From: a virus
Length of the DNA stretch: 42,198 nt
Reading direction: 5' to 3' (one strand)
IMG/VR virus record: IMGVR_UViG_3300025141_000227
Coordinates: 1-42,198 of that record
Both the position numbers and the translations under genes were made by a program. Within the stretch, counting starts at the first letter, position 1. The number at the start of each line of letters is the position of its first letter. Shown one piece after another: positions 27,101-32,642 of the stretch. The notes beneath the pieces are model-generated. The model did no database searches and was not told the origin of the DNA. It saw only the letters and a list, made by a program, of their open reading frames with translations.

Positions 27101-28569
27101 GAACCCCCGTTTGTGTCACCGGAAGCCATGGCCTAGGGATCACTTATAGTCATCTCACTCCTTCTTATTATAATGGAACGTCTCATGTGGACATTGTGTG
27201 GCAGGCTCCCTATAGTGATCGGCCTACCATGCAAGATATTGCCTCTCGCGCGTCCGTTTTTTATAGCCGACGAATAGAAGACAATGTCGAGGTTTCTCCT
27301 TACAACTTTAGCTCTTCTTATGTCGGATATGTAACCAGCTCTCAACGCGAAGATTATGATTATAATCAAATGCAGATTACGGCGAGCGTTAATATTTTTG
27401 ATAAAGTGCTGGCCATCCCTGAGGGAACAAATGAGCAGAAAGTGCAGTGGCTCGTACAAACTAAATTTGAAACTCCTATTTTTGATTTTTATGATACCCC
27501 GTCGCTTCCACACCCGACTGCCTCTACTAGTGCTAGTTATTTAGGCGACGGCGCCACGCCTTCGGCTTGGGATGCCCCTATTGACGTGACCTCATCTGCC
27601 GCACCCTTCCAGATCCGTGGTATGTGGCACCAGTATGGTCGTATTCCTGAACCTTCGAAGGGCGTTTTTCTGGGGATTTCAGATTTGCCGATTGAATATC
27701 ATATGTCTGGAACTGGCGAAATTCAGGTTTCCTCACTTCGAGAGGTTGTAGGATTCGGAAATGCTGGAGATAAAAGAGTTGGAGAATTGTCCACTAGCAA
27801 GACGGTGCGAGAAGCTGTTCTCGTAGTGCCCTTCCGTACTGCCCTCGGAGAAAGGGAATTTATAAAACTGCCTTCCACCAATATCTTTGAACGATCCTCT
27901 GAGTTGGCTGAAAGAGCTCGATCCCGCGGCCGAGAGCAAAGGGGCGAGTTCTGGGACGAGATGCTCGGCCGATACAATCGACAAGTCGAACTCTTGGAGC
28001 GTTACATCTTGCCCCCCACTCTTGACTTTTTCATTAACAGGTCAGTTCGTCCGATCTTTTTTGATGCCTTCGAGTTTACAGAAACATTTTCCTCGAAGGA
28101 TTTGCAAAACATGTGGCAAAACCTGCCGCCCGAGAGCAACCAGAAGATGCGAAGACAAAGCAGCACGATCAATATATCTGATTTCTTCACAGATCGAATC
28201 TTTGGCAGAACAGATATACAGTGGCTTGTATTTAAAGTGAAACAGCGTGCTACAAAGGATTATGATATTCTTTCCAAGCGTGGCCTCACAAGGGATATAC
28301 CTCTTGTGCCTTCATCAATTAAATCTCCCTACAGTTTCAACTGGCCATATGATTATTTCTCTCTAGTAGAACTACTTAAAATTGACGAGAACGTGGAGTA
28401 CGTGTCCAAGGGTGCGGGTGCAACCCCGTGGGAGGATCCTCCCCCGCCACCGCGCCTAGGCGCATCCCCTGGTTCGGATACTACTGGACAATCTCAGTTT
28501 GTTGGAAACTATACGGAGGCAGAAGCGACAGCAATTCTAAATGATTTAAACAACAATCAGAATGACTGA
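15193..28569 (+). CDS. Giant (4458 aa) virion protein with about six LamG/ConA-like lectin domains
   Basis: One uninterrupted 13.4-kb gene, about a third of the window. It carries six regions with the LamG-3/concanavalin-like pattern (xFDGxxxY, FWxxP, WHH or WYH + V/I, IYxxGA, then xxVAxWxxxLSxxEV) near residues 153-410, 657-926, 1196-1436, 1981-2191, 2306-2520 and 2711-3016. Between them lie Ser/Thr/Gly/Pro-rich connectors. The last 230 residues differ: a charged helical part (RSRGREQRGEFWDEMLGRYNRQ), then QNMWQNLPPES and QWLVFKVKQRATKDYD, probably the domain that anchors it in the virion. Such lectin modules bind glycans, so adsorption is the likely role. The Shine-Dalgarno is weak (AGG only 2 nt from the ATG), so coupling to the gene before it is likely. 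Confidence 0.85.
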   Translation: MSFKHLFEKAQTLKSLSNQSADEVGSAIESAEYQRQDIIKERRFIPAVDYTTASNFARYGSAEKYYGESIDRIYKTYPYDGSLRERLKWENESTEIDLYILNNLYPRRTGYGLMSPSGWGTRNGSLANGYGLPNTLEYIYFKGGPHPNPDGMSPLSLQFTGSNFYDTGSNRTSNLKYDLSGDGVTVEFWMKKDAYASSLTTKEVIFDMWNGATEGLAHYGRLSLALNSSNEGAAVFTATLLSGSDGVSESSIGSAVTIADSTWHHYAFSFKNATAGITSRVYIDGALNQESTLGSDALNEVTGAMQATLGALATTLGGAAQYAGKLSASLDEFRYWKTQRSSQDVGRFWFTQVGGGVNTDPQTFKDTTEVANTTLGVYYKFNEGITGTSSVDSNVLDYSGRISNGAWTGYTSDSRNTGSAIISSSAAIKEFEDPIIYSFDPAVVTLRAGLIQSGSDHDASNAASIYKSIPAWITEEDVERGSQLHNVTQIMASYLDTLHLQIESLNKLKDINYVSGSDKVSVFSERLLMSTGLVSPELFVDATVLEKLGDRSEDRVFEKNITEIKNQIYQNIYNNLSYIYKTKGTEKSFRNLIRCFGIDDELIKINMYANNAEFDFTTNRKNQSYGKKYVNFNSIRSMDANVFQFRDPGDTTNTYGFISSSTNLTGGFAFTMEADVLFPEKFDQSHDFYQDTNIISCSLFGVHATTAQSSDTAGSENAQTDTAFPTDDATNFQVYAVRETKDSPNVTFILKSSTGGKVPTLTSSMYYDVYDNNQWNFAVKISPSRYPWTAYVPTAPIADYDIEFQGVNVDAGVVVNSFNVTGTATAPGAAFMTGSRRAFVGAHRTNMTGTVLQRCDAKIGSCRLWLDKLSQETIKAHALDPTNYGLADTGLYAFPFQATASYGDLPRINTLMLNWDFNQNTGSDAAGSFRVADLSSGSATMASTRNDWLGNILYYQHPGSGSSFSASATSVVDKEYVVASKQNLPESLESSDMITVLSQQDEVEFTRDSRPLNYFLAFEKSMQQSISDQMINYFATLTDLNTIIGAPVNRYRGEYKGLKLLRQRFFEGVSNSEIDFEKFFEYYKWIDGALSVLLGQLAPISLDFDPNIRTLIESHILERSKYQNKFPFLAQSDPDLTGSIGTIATPITVNSIINDAQGTGIESAQAPTKRVTGMPNTSVLNSWKYDHAPLGSTTPTPLSLLFDGVDEYVSVGAAATWEPLIGGANGSAKEYSVSFWFKPAAMVATNTWLYSFGTRDRDLFLLGGSLGAANLKATNKSNSGNYAQTAAGELTADTWHHITVTCAGGSAGLTTIYIDGADATDSQDVSAGGPDEIIGNSSIGADPAAGSYTKGNFCDFAVWDKELSSAEVTEIYGAGARVKLSTSTCQSNLLSWWKLGNGLDDTYTGAGALADEAGGRDGTPTNFDSASDIEADSPDFIANYNGAAQNSKSVWWQNRAGRDLPAFATPDNVDADREVLLNAIKSSNNRTLGRPYRFSGGGSVVLGGVARHPSQRKGVVYEATAPAGPTVGQGTYGAVPSDIMVAKSADVESLISSSDEYFPSQKVRYGFGMGVQSASYKTYERDTDGATVAPFSLYSSSISDALSSEMSNFTGSTIITNMHADLTSDQTDVPMQGPFTEKFVGGRQHRHIELNQSGSPDSISDDLTMANNFNGLDTRVNRPEGFRVQMGYEFTGSNTGSPWKASSGHLQVVSPQYPELDTSPGTTNLYDRPKANLPRGEYAKRPVNIKNIRMTTASLSQSMSGVIDHNRIGNYTKNYEVIQTAGRSQNDPYFREGTFTFAPNPETMATRGRFPMLSGAVPSASSPYATASNRGPNVSGALDYELPVRTGSASNQTILVNRFNAPGSPEASSQGYLDPAHEEFSVYNALPYRNQTVVNYGLSGSASLAPSGSNSIIPQDQLDLPRGLNQLSTLHCGPFGADSAFGEITLAAAIAGADGTVVSPSFHKTQRNSTKRLKYIQETRSLLFDGVDDQYLCNGGISTVDSSWENLIGGAGSSALPFTFSFWVNLDSVAQDQTIISLGTDARGVYFENTGDYMQFFIGKDSGGNDGIVRTGALTAGRWYHIVATFSGGDPGGSDTEDDMKIYLNGALDTTVVSELDDPKEIPGDGDGFRIGGREWGYLDGYLSNVAIWKAELSAAEVSAIYNSGHLFDLARVKIDDLLAWYRMSDQGGLEPPDSTVLLQNRAPKAAYYFGTAGRTNFRARAGAPGAYASTVPASPPTWPIVTGSVYDNLYEQHGVPNADRNYAWITASLEADVPFYGFDQKIPAPGQTDTPWYIGNKSTNWNSSNYGLEDADEYARDKWNALIGGPVGAAKAYSYSMWVRPTTMVDSIPKFVSWGGFARYLEIYGASLPAPLRAYNGPVMGGNYRASSTSLSANTWYHVVVTYEGVYEGNPPNIYINGALDNGAGAATSDPAGFGVYGMSVGASEVNTMDYRGHMCDLAVWTKALSAGEAFTIYNNGVRFNLKASNAPERLVAWWPLGSDPEDVSSGYDDVPPAFYDEVSRQKLVALIGPGVAGPPIDSSEAPSAKLPLYGFYKNTTPKVPEISAYVERGLQSTSGTTVPDLYPFQGRPSGTYGAPTSTTTSMNQLYEPPYSSLIDSASVNIAGFAYGDHSIRYANLDTHVLEAPAFAPNTSSLWLTGTWGVSGSSPYEHGGFFVAGAPKDWNSYGAPLAYSQSSPYPGHPASNWSDAHASLASPWTMALWLKIVYTGSYIEARQTASNPAVDGTGTPWMPPYVLSPDDKWGGDAGAMQVAGWKTKAIGNWFQDATSLVGTGLSLYPALNRDDDYTNSSSANPPKWIPVFAMQGTGTSPTTDANNNTRYNGFVMLTGSDWNLTSGSGGYLESDKWYHIVLTYDGISPKCASEGDSKLQCDSMKMYVNGVDTTNNGLVASGTVFGTTQTAGNAGGLENVKPIGGAFAFGGVSDFLYSWPFRGYLNDIQLYNTVLSASEVTELYQRRSYNLFNYPFKHTMTNWWRMGSTQNDDASVIYDVVGGIQANNMGLTGTTAINPQTALSATAPATGSSLPGSNEFRFISGTQLANSFVTFNHAMLNNNGPYQSPTWKQVRTGDTPMARALRKANRISIASPPPMVPTFVPGGTNAINFVRGKSSTEFVDYVESPVQSKYKTFVAAFEDRSENPDRGNNSIVEVSYGNNLGYFSNNGLNNKLNLRLDVRANQPYTEVQDYIDKTGDQKIEVYASYGERVYPADVNSYQSRVRTRQNYSIKNVWNDIRRMRSFDGLNSQGWPAYSFAQQSGTQSPGPSQGDYLADILGRHKEEQVWPGDVQAQSSWPLDAPGKYTELTNSSGFESGTGSILAADGTTRVYNTASVFKKGQSGFYGAYSDTNMLGDAGVFSLFNNLIQPGSGAGAGELQNTYNYFSNINAVRRSDLLGILNAQSQSSHPAACYLRPLTETPARIQAAGPAATTTALIPAGTTLMGFHPWVAPHQTGLSPYKPYQEYAENLRIAGKDCSIVPEYRISEHLETYLGNENTEPADNSFLTKLGNLLGLTGSSLDSTTKDFYSVYATTDFLELFRVVDADLRGPRGQSESDNIVRHGTTLQATAFTSFLPYKGFYPAERTVKLASYFSQSMGSFLPGTRSNDLSPGFLGAISSPAATPNQTLSRILLEPLFAPGILFNTIKSGIAVGNYVLRNTASNPGDTEGNTPWNMKAIGPVGLSAKVPGSWETTIAIKSASAGDPYMHTTIVDDYYEYNFNSSASYQSASVSSASFGALNIGHSGNAALPSYNPIIQSYGEGADPVDIVEQTRWGYYLYKVPFEAIRQPARYLSYRALAGVTGASEPPLWDGGRLSNTASAGSNSPVPERGVGAGWLYDTGIQESSSIANQVVTSLASTGTGSIFDGLTSGPLNDQRQNKIRWDGAMSTQLYELAIDNFLCETVNFFQDGLTSYVSKEETAWEPVTKNNYYGMRVSLYRSTTDDGNPNFGMYSRASAFGTPVCVTGSHGLGITYSHLTPSYYNGTSHVDIVWQAPYSDRPTMQDIASRASVFYSRRIEDNVEVSPYNFSSSYVGYVTSSQREDYDYNQMQITASVNIFDKVLAIPEGTNEQKVQWLVQTKFETPIFDFYDTPSLPHPTASTSASYLGDGATPSAWDAPIDVTSSAAPFQIRGMWHQYGRIPEPSKGVFLGISDLPIEYHMSGTGEIQVSSLREVVGFGNAGDKRVGELSTSKTVREAVLVVPFRTALGEREFIKLPSTNIFERSSELAERARSRGREQRGEFWDEMLGRYNRQVELLERYILPPTLDFFINRSVRPIFFDAFEFTETFSSKDLQNMWQNLPPESNQKMRRQSSTINISDFFTDRIFGRTDIQWLVFKVKQRATKDYDILSKRGLTRDIPLVPSSIKSPYSFNWPYDYFSLVELLKIDENVEYVSKGAGATPWEDPPPPPRLGASPGSDTTGQSQFVGNYTEAEATAILNDLNNNQND
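15649..16420 (+). other. LamG-like domain 1 of the giant protein
   Basis: Contains LQFTGSNFYDTGS, VEFWMKKDAY, STWHHYAFSFKN, RVYIDGALNQE, LDEFRYWKT and a GVYYKFNEG closing strand, followed by a DYSGR..NGAW unit. This is a full LamG-3 pattern within the N-terminal tenth of the protein. Confidence 0.75.
17161..17970 (+). other. LamG-like domain 2 of the giant protein (divergent)
   Basis: Weaker match than domain 1: GGFAFTMEADVLFPEKFD, NQWNFAVKISPSRYPW, CRLWLDKLSQETIKAHAL and LMLNWDFNQNTGSD follow the same strand order, but the FDG opening and IYxxGA turn are degenerate. Confidence 0.6.
18778..19500 (+). other. LamG-like domain 3 of the giant protein (cassette type)
   Basis: Opens with SLLFDGVDEYVSVG and WEPLIGGANGSAKEYSVSFW, then WHHITVTCAGG, IYIDGADATD, CDFAVWDKELSSAEVTEIY and LLSWWKLGNG. 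It shares the LIGG..GSAK.YS.S.W block with domain 5 and SLLFDGVD with domain 4. Six GCCGGC palindromes fall within 19099-19434. Confidence 0.8.
21133..21764 (+). other. LamG-like domain 4 of the giant protein (cassette type)
   Basis: SLLFDGVDDQYLCNGG, WENLIGGAGSSALPFTFSFW, RWYHIVATFSGG, KIYLNGALDTT, LSNVAIWKAELSAAEVSAIY and LLAWYRMSDQ form a complete LamG-3 pattern closely related to domains 3 and 5. Confidence 0.8.
22108..22752 (+). other. LamG-like domain 5 of the giant protein (cassette type)
   Basis: NYGLEDADEYARDKWNALIG leads into GAAKAYSYSMWVRPTTMV, TWYHVVVTYEG, IYINGALDNGAG, CDLAVWTKALSAGEAFTIY and LVAWWPLGSD. It is closest to domain 3 at the protein level, while codons differ widely. 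Confidence 0.78.
23324..24240 (+). other. LamG-like domain 6 of the giant protein (expanded)
   Basis: SPWTMALWLKIVYTG opens the domain; KWYHIVLTYDGISPKC, KMYVNGVDTTN, LNDIQLYNTVLSASEVTELY and TNWWRMGSTQ close it. A long Gly/Pro/Trp-rich insertion of roughly 100 residues separates the first strands from the WYH motif, so this copy is longer than the others. Confidence 0.72.
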
Positions 28570-28577
28570 GTAAAATA

Positions 28578-29627
28578 ATGGAATTTTTTAACAAAAAAGA
28601 AGAAGTTTTAGATGTTCAGTTGACCGAATACGGCAAGTACTTACTTTCGCAAGGTCGCCTCCATCCTGCCTTTTATGCTTTTTACGATGAAGAAATTCTT
28701 TATGATGTTTCCAAAGTTGCATCCTCCAACGAGGGGGTAAGAGTAGAATCACCCAAAGATGCCGATCGTCGAATTCGTTATGAAACCCCCAACCTTAAGC
28801 CCCAGTCTAATACTACTGGCGTCGAGACTCGGGTACGACAGTTTCAAAAAGTTGTTGAAGCAAATATGAACAAAAAAGGAGTGACAGCCAACTCGATAAA
28901 TTTTGCCGATGCATTTGACAAGGTGCCTCAATTCGACCAGAAATTCTTCATCGCCTCCGATCCCATCGGCACCAGCGCGCTTATCTCTCAATATGCACCA
29001 GCGTGGGGAGTGAACATGTTGAGCAACGAAGTATCCTCCAGTCAAGATTATTATACGGTTAACTTGACGAGCAGCGCTGCAACCACGAATAACGGCGTGA
29101 TTAAAGAAATCCCCCAGATTGAGATAGTCATGAACTACAATCTTTTTTATACGAAAGATTTTCAGAGCAAAAACAAGATGACGGTCATGACAAATGCTAA
29201 TAACGAGGGAATTAACGTTGCGGTCAAAGAAGATTATATCTTAATTGATTTGCAGGAACACAATACCAACTACGAAAAGGAAAATTTTTATTGTGAGGTA
29301 TATGTTTCTGGTTCAGATGAAGGCCTTCAACAACTAAAACATCAGGACCAGCATCTCGCCGCGGCCACAAAAGATGATGTAGAATATTTTTTGAATTTCT
29401 TGTGTGATTTTGATATTCCCATTGATACCGCAATATTGTACGGCATTAACGAACGGGCTATTACCCACAACGAGGGCTTGACCCCCGGGGAGACAGAAGG
29501 AACGATTGCAAACATTCATCGCGCCGAACTTGAGGGCGATATATACGGCCCGCGCCCCGACGCCCCTGCACTCGACTTGGGTGACGACTTGGACATCCCA
29601 GATGAAGGTGAGGAGCCCTGCGACTGA
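28578..29627 (+). CDS. Virion structural protein with LT-x2-G-x3-L N-terminal module (349 aa)
   Basis: The N-terminus (EFFNKKEEVLDVQLTEYGKY, then LLSQGRLHPAFYAFYDEEIL) is a short conserved module that I recognise from marine phage structural proteins. A related version starts the gene at 36737. The middle is mixed alpha/beta (KDFQSKNKMTVMTNANN) and the C-terminus is acidic and Pro/Gly-rich (ALDLGDDLDIPDEGEEPCD). It follows the giant protein by 8 nt without a clear Shine-Dalgarno, which suggests coupled translation. It probably belongs to the tail/baseplate assembly; exact role unknown. Confidence 0.6.
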   Translation: MEFFNKKEEVLDVQLTEYGKYLLSQGRLHPAFYAFYDEEILYDVSKVASSNEGVRVESPKDADRRIRYETPNLKPQSNTTGVETRVRQFQKVVEANMNKKGVTANSINFADAFDKVPQFDQKFFIASDPIGTSALISQYAPAWGVNMLSNEVSSSQDYYTVNLTSSAATTNNGVIKEIPQIEIVMNYNLFYTKDFQSKNKMTVMTNANNEGINVAVKEDYILIDLQEHNTNYEKENFYCEVYVSGSDEGLQQLKHQDQHLAAATKDDVEYFLNFLCDFDIPIDTAILYGINERAITHNEGLTPGETEGTIANIHRAELEGDIYGPRPDAPALDLGDDLDIPDEGEEPCD

Positions 29628-32600
29628 TGGGAAATATAGCAACTAAAGCATTCGAGTTTCCCATTCCGTTGCCGCTGGTTAAGAGCGTAGAAATACTGGG
29701 AACGGCCGACGACACAACCAAGGCTCAACTCAAGATAGATCTGAGTCTTCAGTCTATCGCAAAAGAAGATGGTCGTCCGTTTGGGCTTTTTGTGGCCCTC
29801 ATTAATGATGAAAGTGTAGTCAGCAACCTCAAAAATAAAGAGCCCGCGCTTCGTTATGAGATCGCCAACCAAAACAGCCCAGCTACGAAATCGAGCATGA
29901 TTAAGAAGTATATTGGGATTGAGGATTTCGTTACAGACGGAACAATAAAACACGTCACAAACAAGGATACTGGCGCCGGGGTCGTTACACGTGAAGTGCC
30001 AATAAATGTAGATATATATTTAACTGAAGAGCAAGATCTCTGGCTTTATTGTGTGGCGTATGAGTTAGATAGCGAAAGCTCCGACCTCAGCAAAGCCGCC
30101 ATCCCGCGGTCTAAGAGGTTTCAAGTGAGCTCTCCGGTTATTGAGACAATCATGACTCGCGGTAAGGCAAGTTCCACTACCTATCTGTTCACTTTAGCCG
30201 CATCATCCGAGGAGGCGGGAGAAAGGGGAGATGTTTGGCCCGGCCCAGTACATCGCCAGGGCGCCGATTACTATGCTGGTCAAAGACCCGGCGAGGGTGG
30301 TCGATCGCCCAAACTGATTCGCACGTTGGTCAGCAACCAAAAGGTCCGTGATTTGCGCTTGCTAAAAGCTGTTGAGAGTTTAAATTTAAATAACTTTGTA
30401 TCTAACGCGGAAAACGTCAACAAGACTAATAGGCGGAATTTCGAGAGATTCCGTCAAACTGTTGGAAAAAGATATTTTTCGCGCCTTCATTATTCGCGCA
30501 CTACTTCTGGCGAATTTAAATTATGGCTTGCAATGGATTATGATGCTTTTATTAATGATCACTGTAGGTTAGCAAATGTTTTTACGAATAAAGCATCCCT
30601 TCGGTCTTGTTACTCCGTGAGCAATATCACCGTCTTTAGACACAAAAGATCGCGCCCCGACGAAGGATCAAAACTCGCCAGCCAATTAACAGCAGAAGAC
30701 CAATCTAAAACGTTTGAATCTCCGGTTGCTATTGCAGATCTCCAAAAGGGCAATATTGTTCCTTTTGATACGGCTAACGATAATTTTGTAAATTTTCTCA
30801 TCAACGACACGAAAATGAAAGAGAATGAAATAAACATCTATGAATACACTCTTAATTTTGAATTTGTAGACCACACGGCTGTTGCGATAAGCAACGTGGT
30901 ACAGGGACTTCAGGCGCGCCTCACCGAATTTCAGGCGTTTATGTCAAACTTCGAAGGCTTAGGAAAGAAGAACTTTGATATTGAAGAATATTTGAGAGTG
31001 AATGCAAAAGTAATTAAGAGCGATGACTCATGGCTTAAATTAATAAATGAATTTTTATCTTCTATATGGTTCTTATTTGGCCAAGATGGTTTCGGGGAAC
31101 AGTCGGCGGAGGTGTGGAAGAAAAATTTGATAACGATGATTAATCCCATGAGTGCCACAGAGTCGTCCATGCAGCGGTTCGTAGAAGTTATCAAGGGGTA
31201 TGTTAATGATCTAGACTACCTGATATCAGCATCCCCGACCGGTCGAAGTGAAGCGAAGTTTAACGCCCGCTCAAAGCTCGGTGCCTCACAAAACCTGATA
31301 AAACGGATTGAATATACACATATCCCTCGACGTGTACTAAAAAATACTGAGAATAGTGTGGGCTTTGATTATCTGGGAGTGGGATCTCTTGCCACTGAGC
31401 CGTTCCATGGATTTCCAACGATTAGTTCTGAAGCATTTATTACGAGAATTAATCGGGAACTTAATAAATATGGGGTGGGAAATCCTAATGTTCCTGAGAT
31501 CAATAAGTTTGGTTTCTTATCTCCCTATAATATTTATACTCCCTATGAGGTGCAAAGCGTGGCCCGCCCGGGCCTTGAACTTTCAGATGGCCTAGTCATG
31601 TTAGATAATAATGTTAATCCTGGCATTAATCTTTTTGCTTCTGACGGCGCCGTCGCAGATCTGGACGTTAAGTTAGCCAAGATGCAAGGGATTCAGGGAT
31701 CGGCAGGAATTACTATGCAGCCCCTCCGCGAAAACCTTAGTTCTTTTGTTGATTCTCGGAAGAACCCCGCTGTCGACCAAAAGACTTCCCCCGCACTTGA
31801 CTATTTTGCACCGGAAGCATCAGCGGAGATAGGCTCCATAAGCCCGGGCAGCGGCAGTACGAGTGCCGCGACAACAAGTTTACAATTTAATAGAGCCCTG
31901 ACTCGCGCACTAGAGGGTCCTTTATCTGAAAAACTTTTGGATGGTGTCTCACAGGACTTTAAATCACCTACTCCCACTCGAACCACTTTTATACAAGGTT
32001 CACTTGCCCTAGCTCGTGTCGTACAGAGTGTTGTCGAATTCTTAGATCTTAACTCTTTTGAGAGGGACATAAATTATAACTCTTTAAGGAGAGTGGAATT
32101 TTTAGACGGGTACCAAAGAAACAATATTCGCCGCCCCAATTGGTCGACCCTTTCACAGGGGAGACTAAAGGAGATGGAAGAGTCCGGCGGCACAATTCTC
32201 TGTCGCCTAAAGAGGTGCCCTCCTATGACCTCTCCGGGAAGTTCCTATGAGCTGCCTCCTTTTAATTACTTGTTTACTATCGGACAAGATTTTCTGGAAA
32301 AGCCACAAATGGTGAAGCCTACCTTCAACATGCGACAGAGAAGCTACCAACTTCGTCTGCAAAACCTAGACAAAAGTCCAGTTATTAATATCAACCGCCC
32401 CGAGGCAGAATATGGTGCAGAATACTACAGCTCCTCCGGCATGATATTCGGGACATTTATACCCCCCAGAGTGGCCCTTACGGATGTTCAAATCGCCCAA
32501 AACGAATGGGATGCCAAGAGAAAAGCTTGGCGCGGCCGCGGCTGGAACTGGCGCCGCTCAAAAGCAGATCGAATGTTTGTGAGACTTCATGGGCGCCGCC

Positions 32601-32641
32601 CAATGAAAATTGTCGAGCAGGATCCAGGGATGGACGAATAA
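29627..32641 (+). CDS. Large virion structural protein (1004 aa), unknown role
   Basis: Starts in a TGATG overlap with the previous gene. The N-terminal 180 residues are beta-rich (LVKSVEILGTADDTTKAQLK, FGLFVALINDESVV). The central part is helical and basic (RRNFERFRQTVGKRYFSRLH). A region near residues 700-760 is Ser/Gly/Ala-rich (ISPGSGSTSAATTS). The C-terminal 45 residues (NEWDAKRKAWRGRGWNWRR ... LHGRRP) are Arg/Trp-rich and resemble the W..G-R-P repeats of the 2068-aa protein. No enzymatic motif. Being in the run of tail genes, it is most likely a virion component. Confidence 0.6.
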   Translation: MGNIATKAFEFPIPLPLVKSVEILGTADDTTKAQLKIDLSLQSIAKEDGRPFGLFVALINDESVVSNLKNKEPALRYEIANQNSPATKSSMIKKYIGIEDFVTDGTIKHVTNKDTGAGVVTREVPINVDIYLTEEQDLWLYCVAYELDSESSDLSKAAIPRSKRFQVSSPVIETIMTRGKASSTTYLFTLAASSEEAGERGDVWPGPVHRQGADYYAGQRPGEGGRSPKLIRTLVSNQKVRDLRLLKAVESLNLNNFVSNAENVNKTNRRNFERFRQTVGKRYFSRLHYSRTTSGEFKLWLAMDYDAFINDHCRLANVFTNKASLRSCYSVSNITVFRHKRSRPDEGSKLASQLTAEDQSKTFESPVAIADLQKGNIVPFDTANDNFVNFLINDTKMKENEINIYEYTLNFEFVDHTAVAISNVVQGLQARLTEFQAFMSNFEGLGKKNFDIEEYLRVNAKVIKSDDSWLKLINEFLSSIWFLFGQDGFGEQSAEVWKKNLITMINPMSATESSMQRFVEVIKGYVNDLDYLISASPTGRSEAKFNARSKLGASQNLIKRIEYTHIPRRVLKNTENSVGFDYLGVGSLATEPFHGFPTISSEAFITRINRELNKYGVGNPNVPEINKFGFLSPYNIYTPYEVQSVARPGLELSDGLVMLDNNVNPGINLFASDGAVADLDVKLAKMQGIQGSAGITMQPLRENLSSFVDSRKNPAVDQKTSPALDYFAPEASAEIGSISPGSGSTSAATTSLQFNRALTRALEGPLSEKLLDGVSQDFKSPTPTRTTFIQGSLALARVVQSVVEFLDLNSFERDINYNSLRRVEFLDGYQRNNIRRPNWSTLSQGRLKEMEESGGTILCRLKRCPPMTSPGSSYELPPFNYLFTIGQDFLEKPQMVKPTFNMRQRSYQLRLQNLDKSPVININRPEAEYGAEYYSSSGMIFGTFIPPRVALTDVQIAQNEWDAKRKAWRGRGWNWRRSKADRMFVRLHGRRPMKIVEQDPGMDE

Positions 32642-32642
32642 A

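Noticed and set aside
15193-28569. Diversity-generating retroelement in the lectin gene
   Set aside because: The domains are LamG-like rather than C-type lectin, and no template repeat or reverse transcriptase is visible in the window.
32610-32642. Earlier ATG for the 905-aa protein
   Set aside because: It would overlap the preceding gene by 32 nt with no clear ribosome site, while ATG 32643 follows that stop directly.
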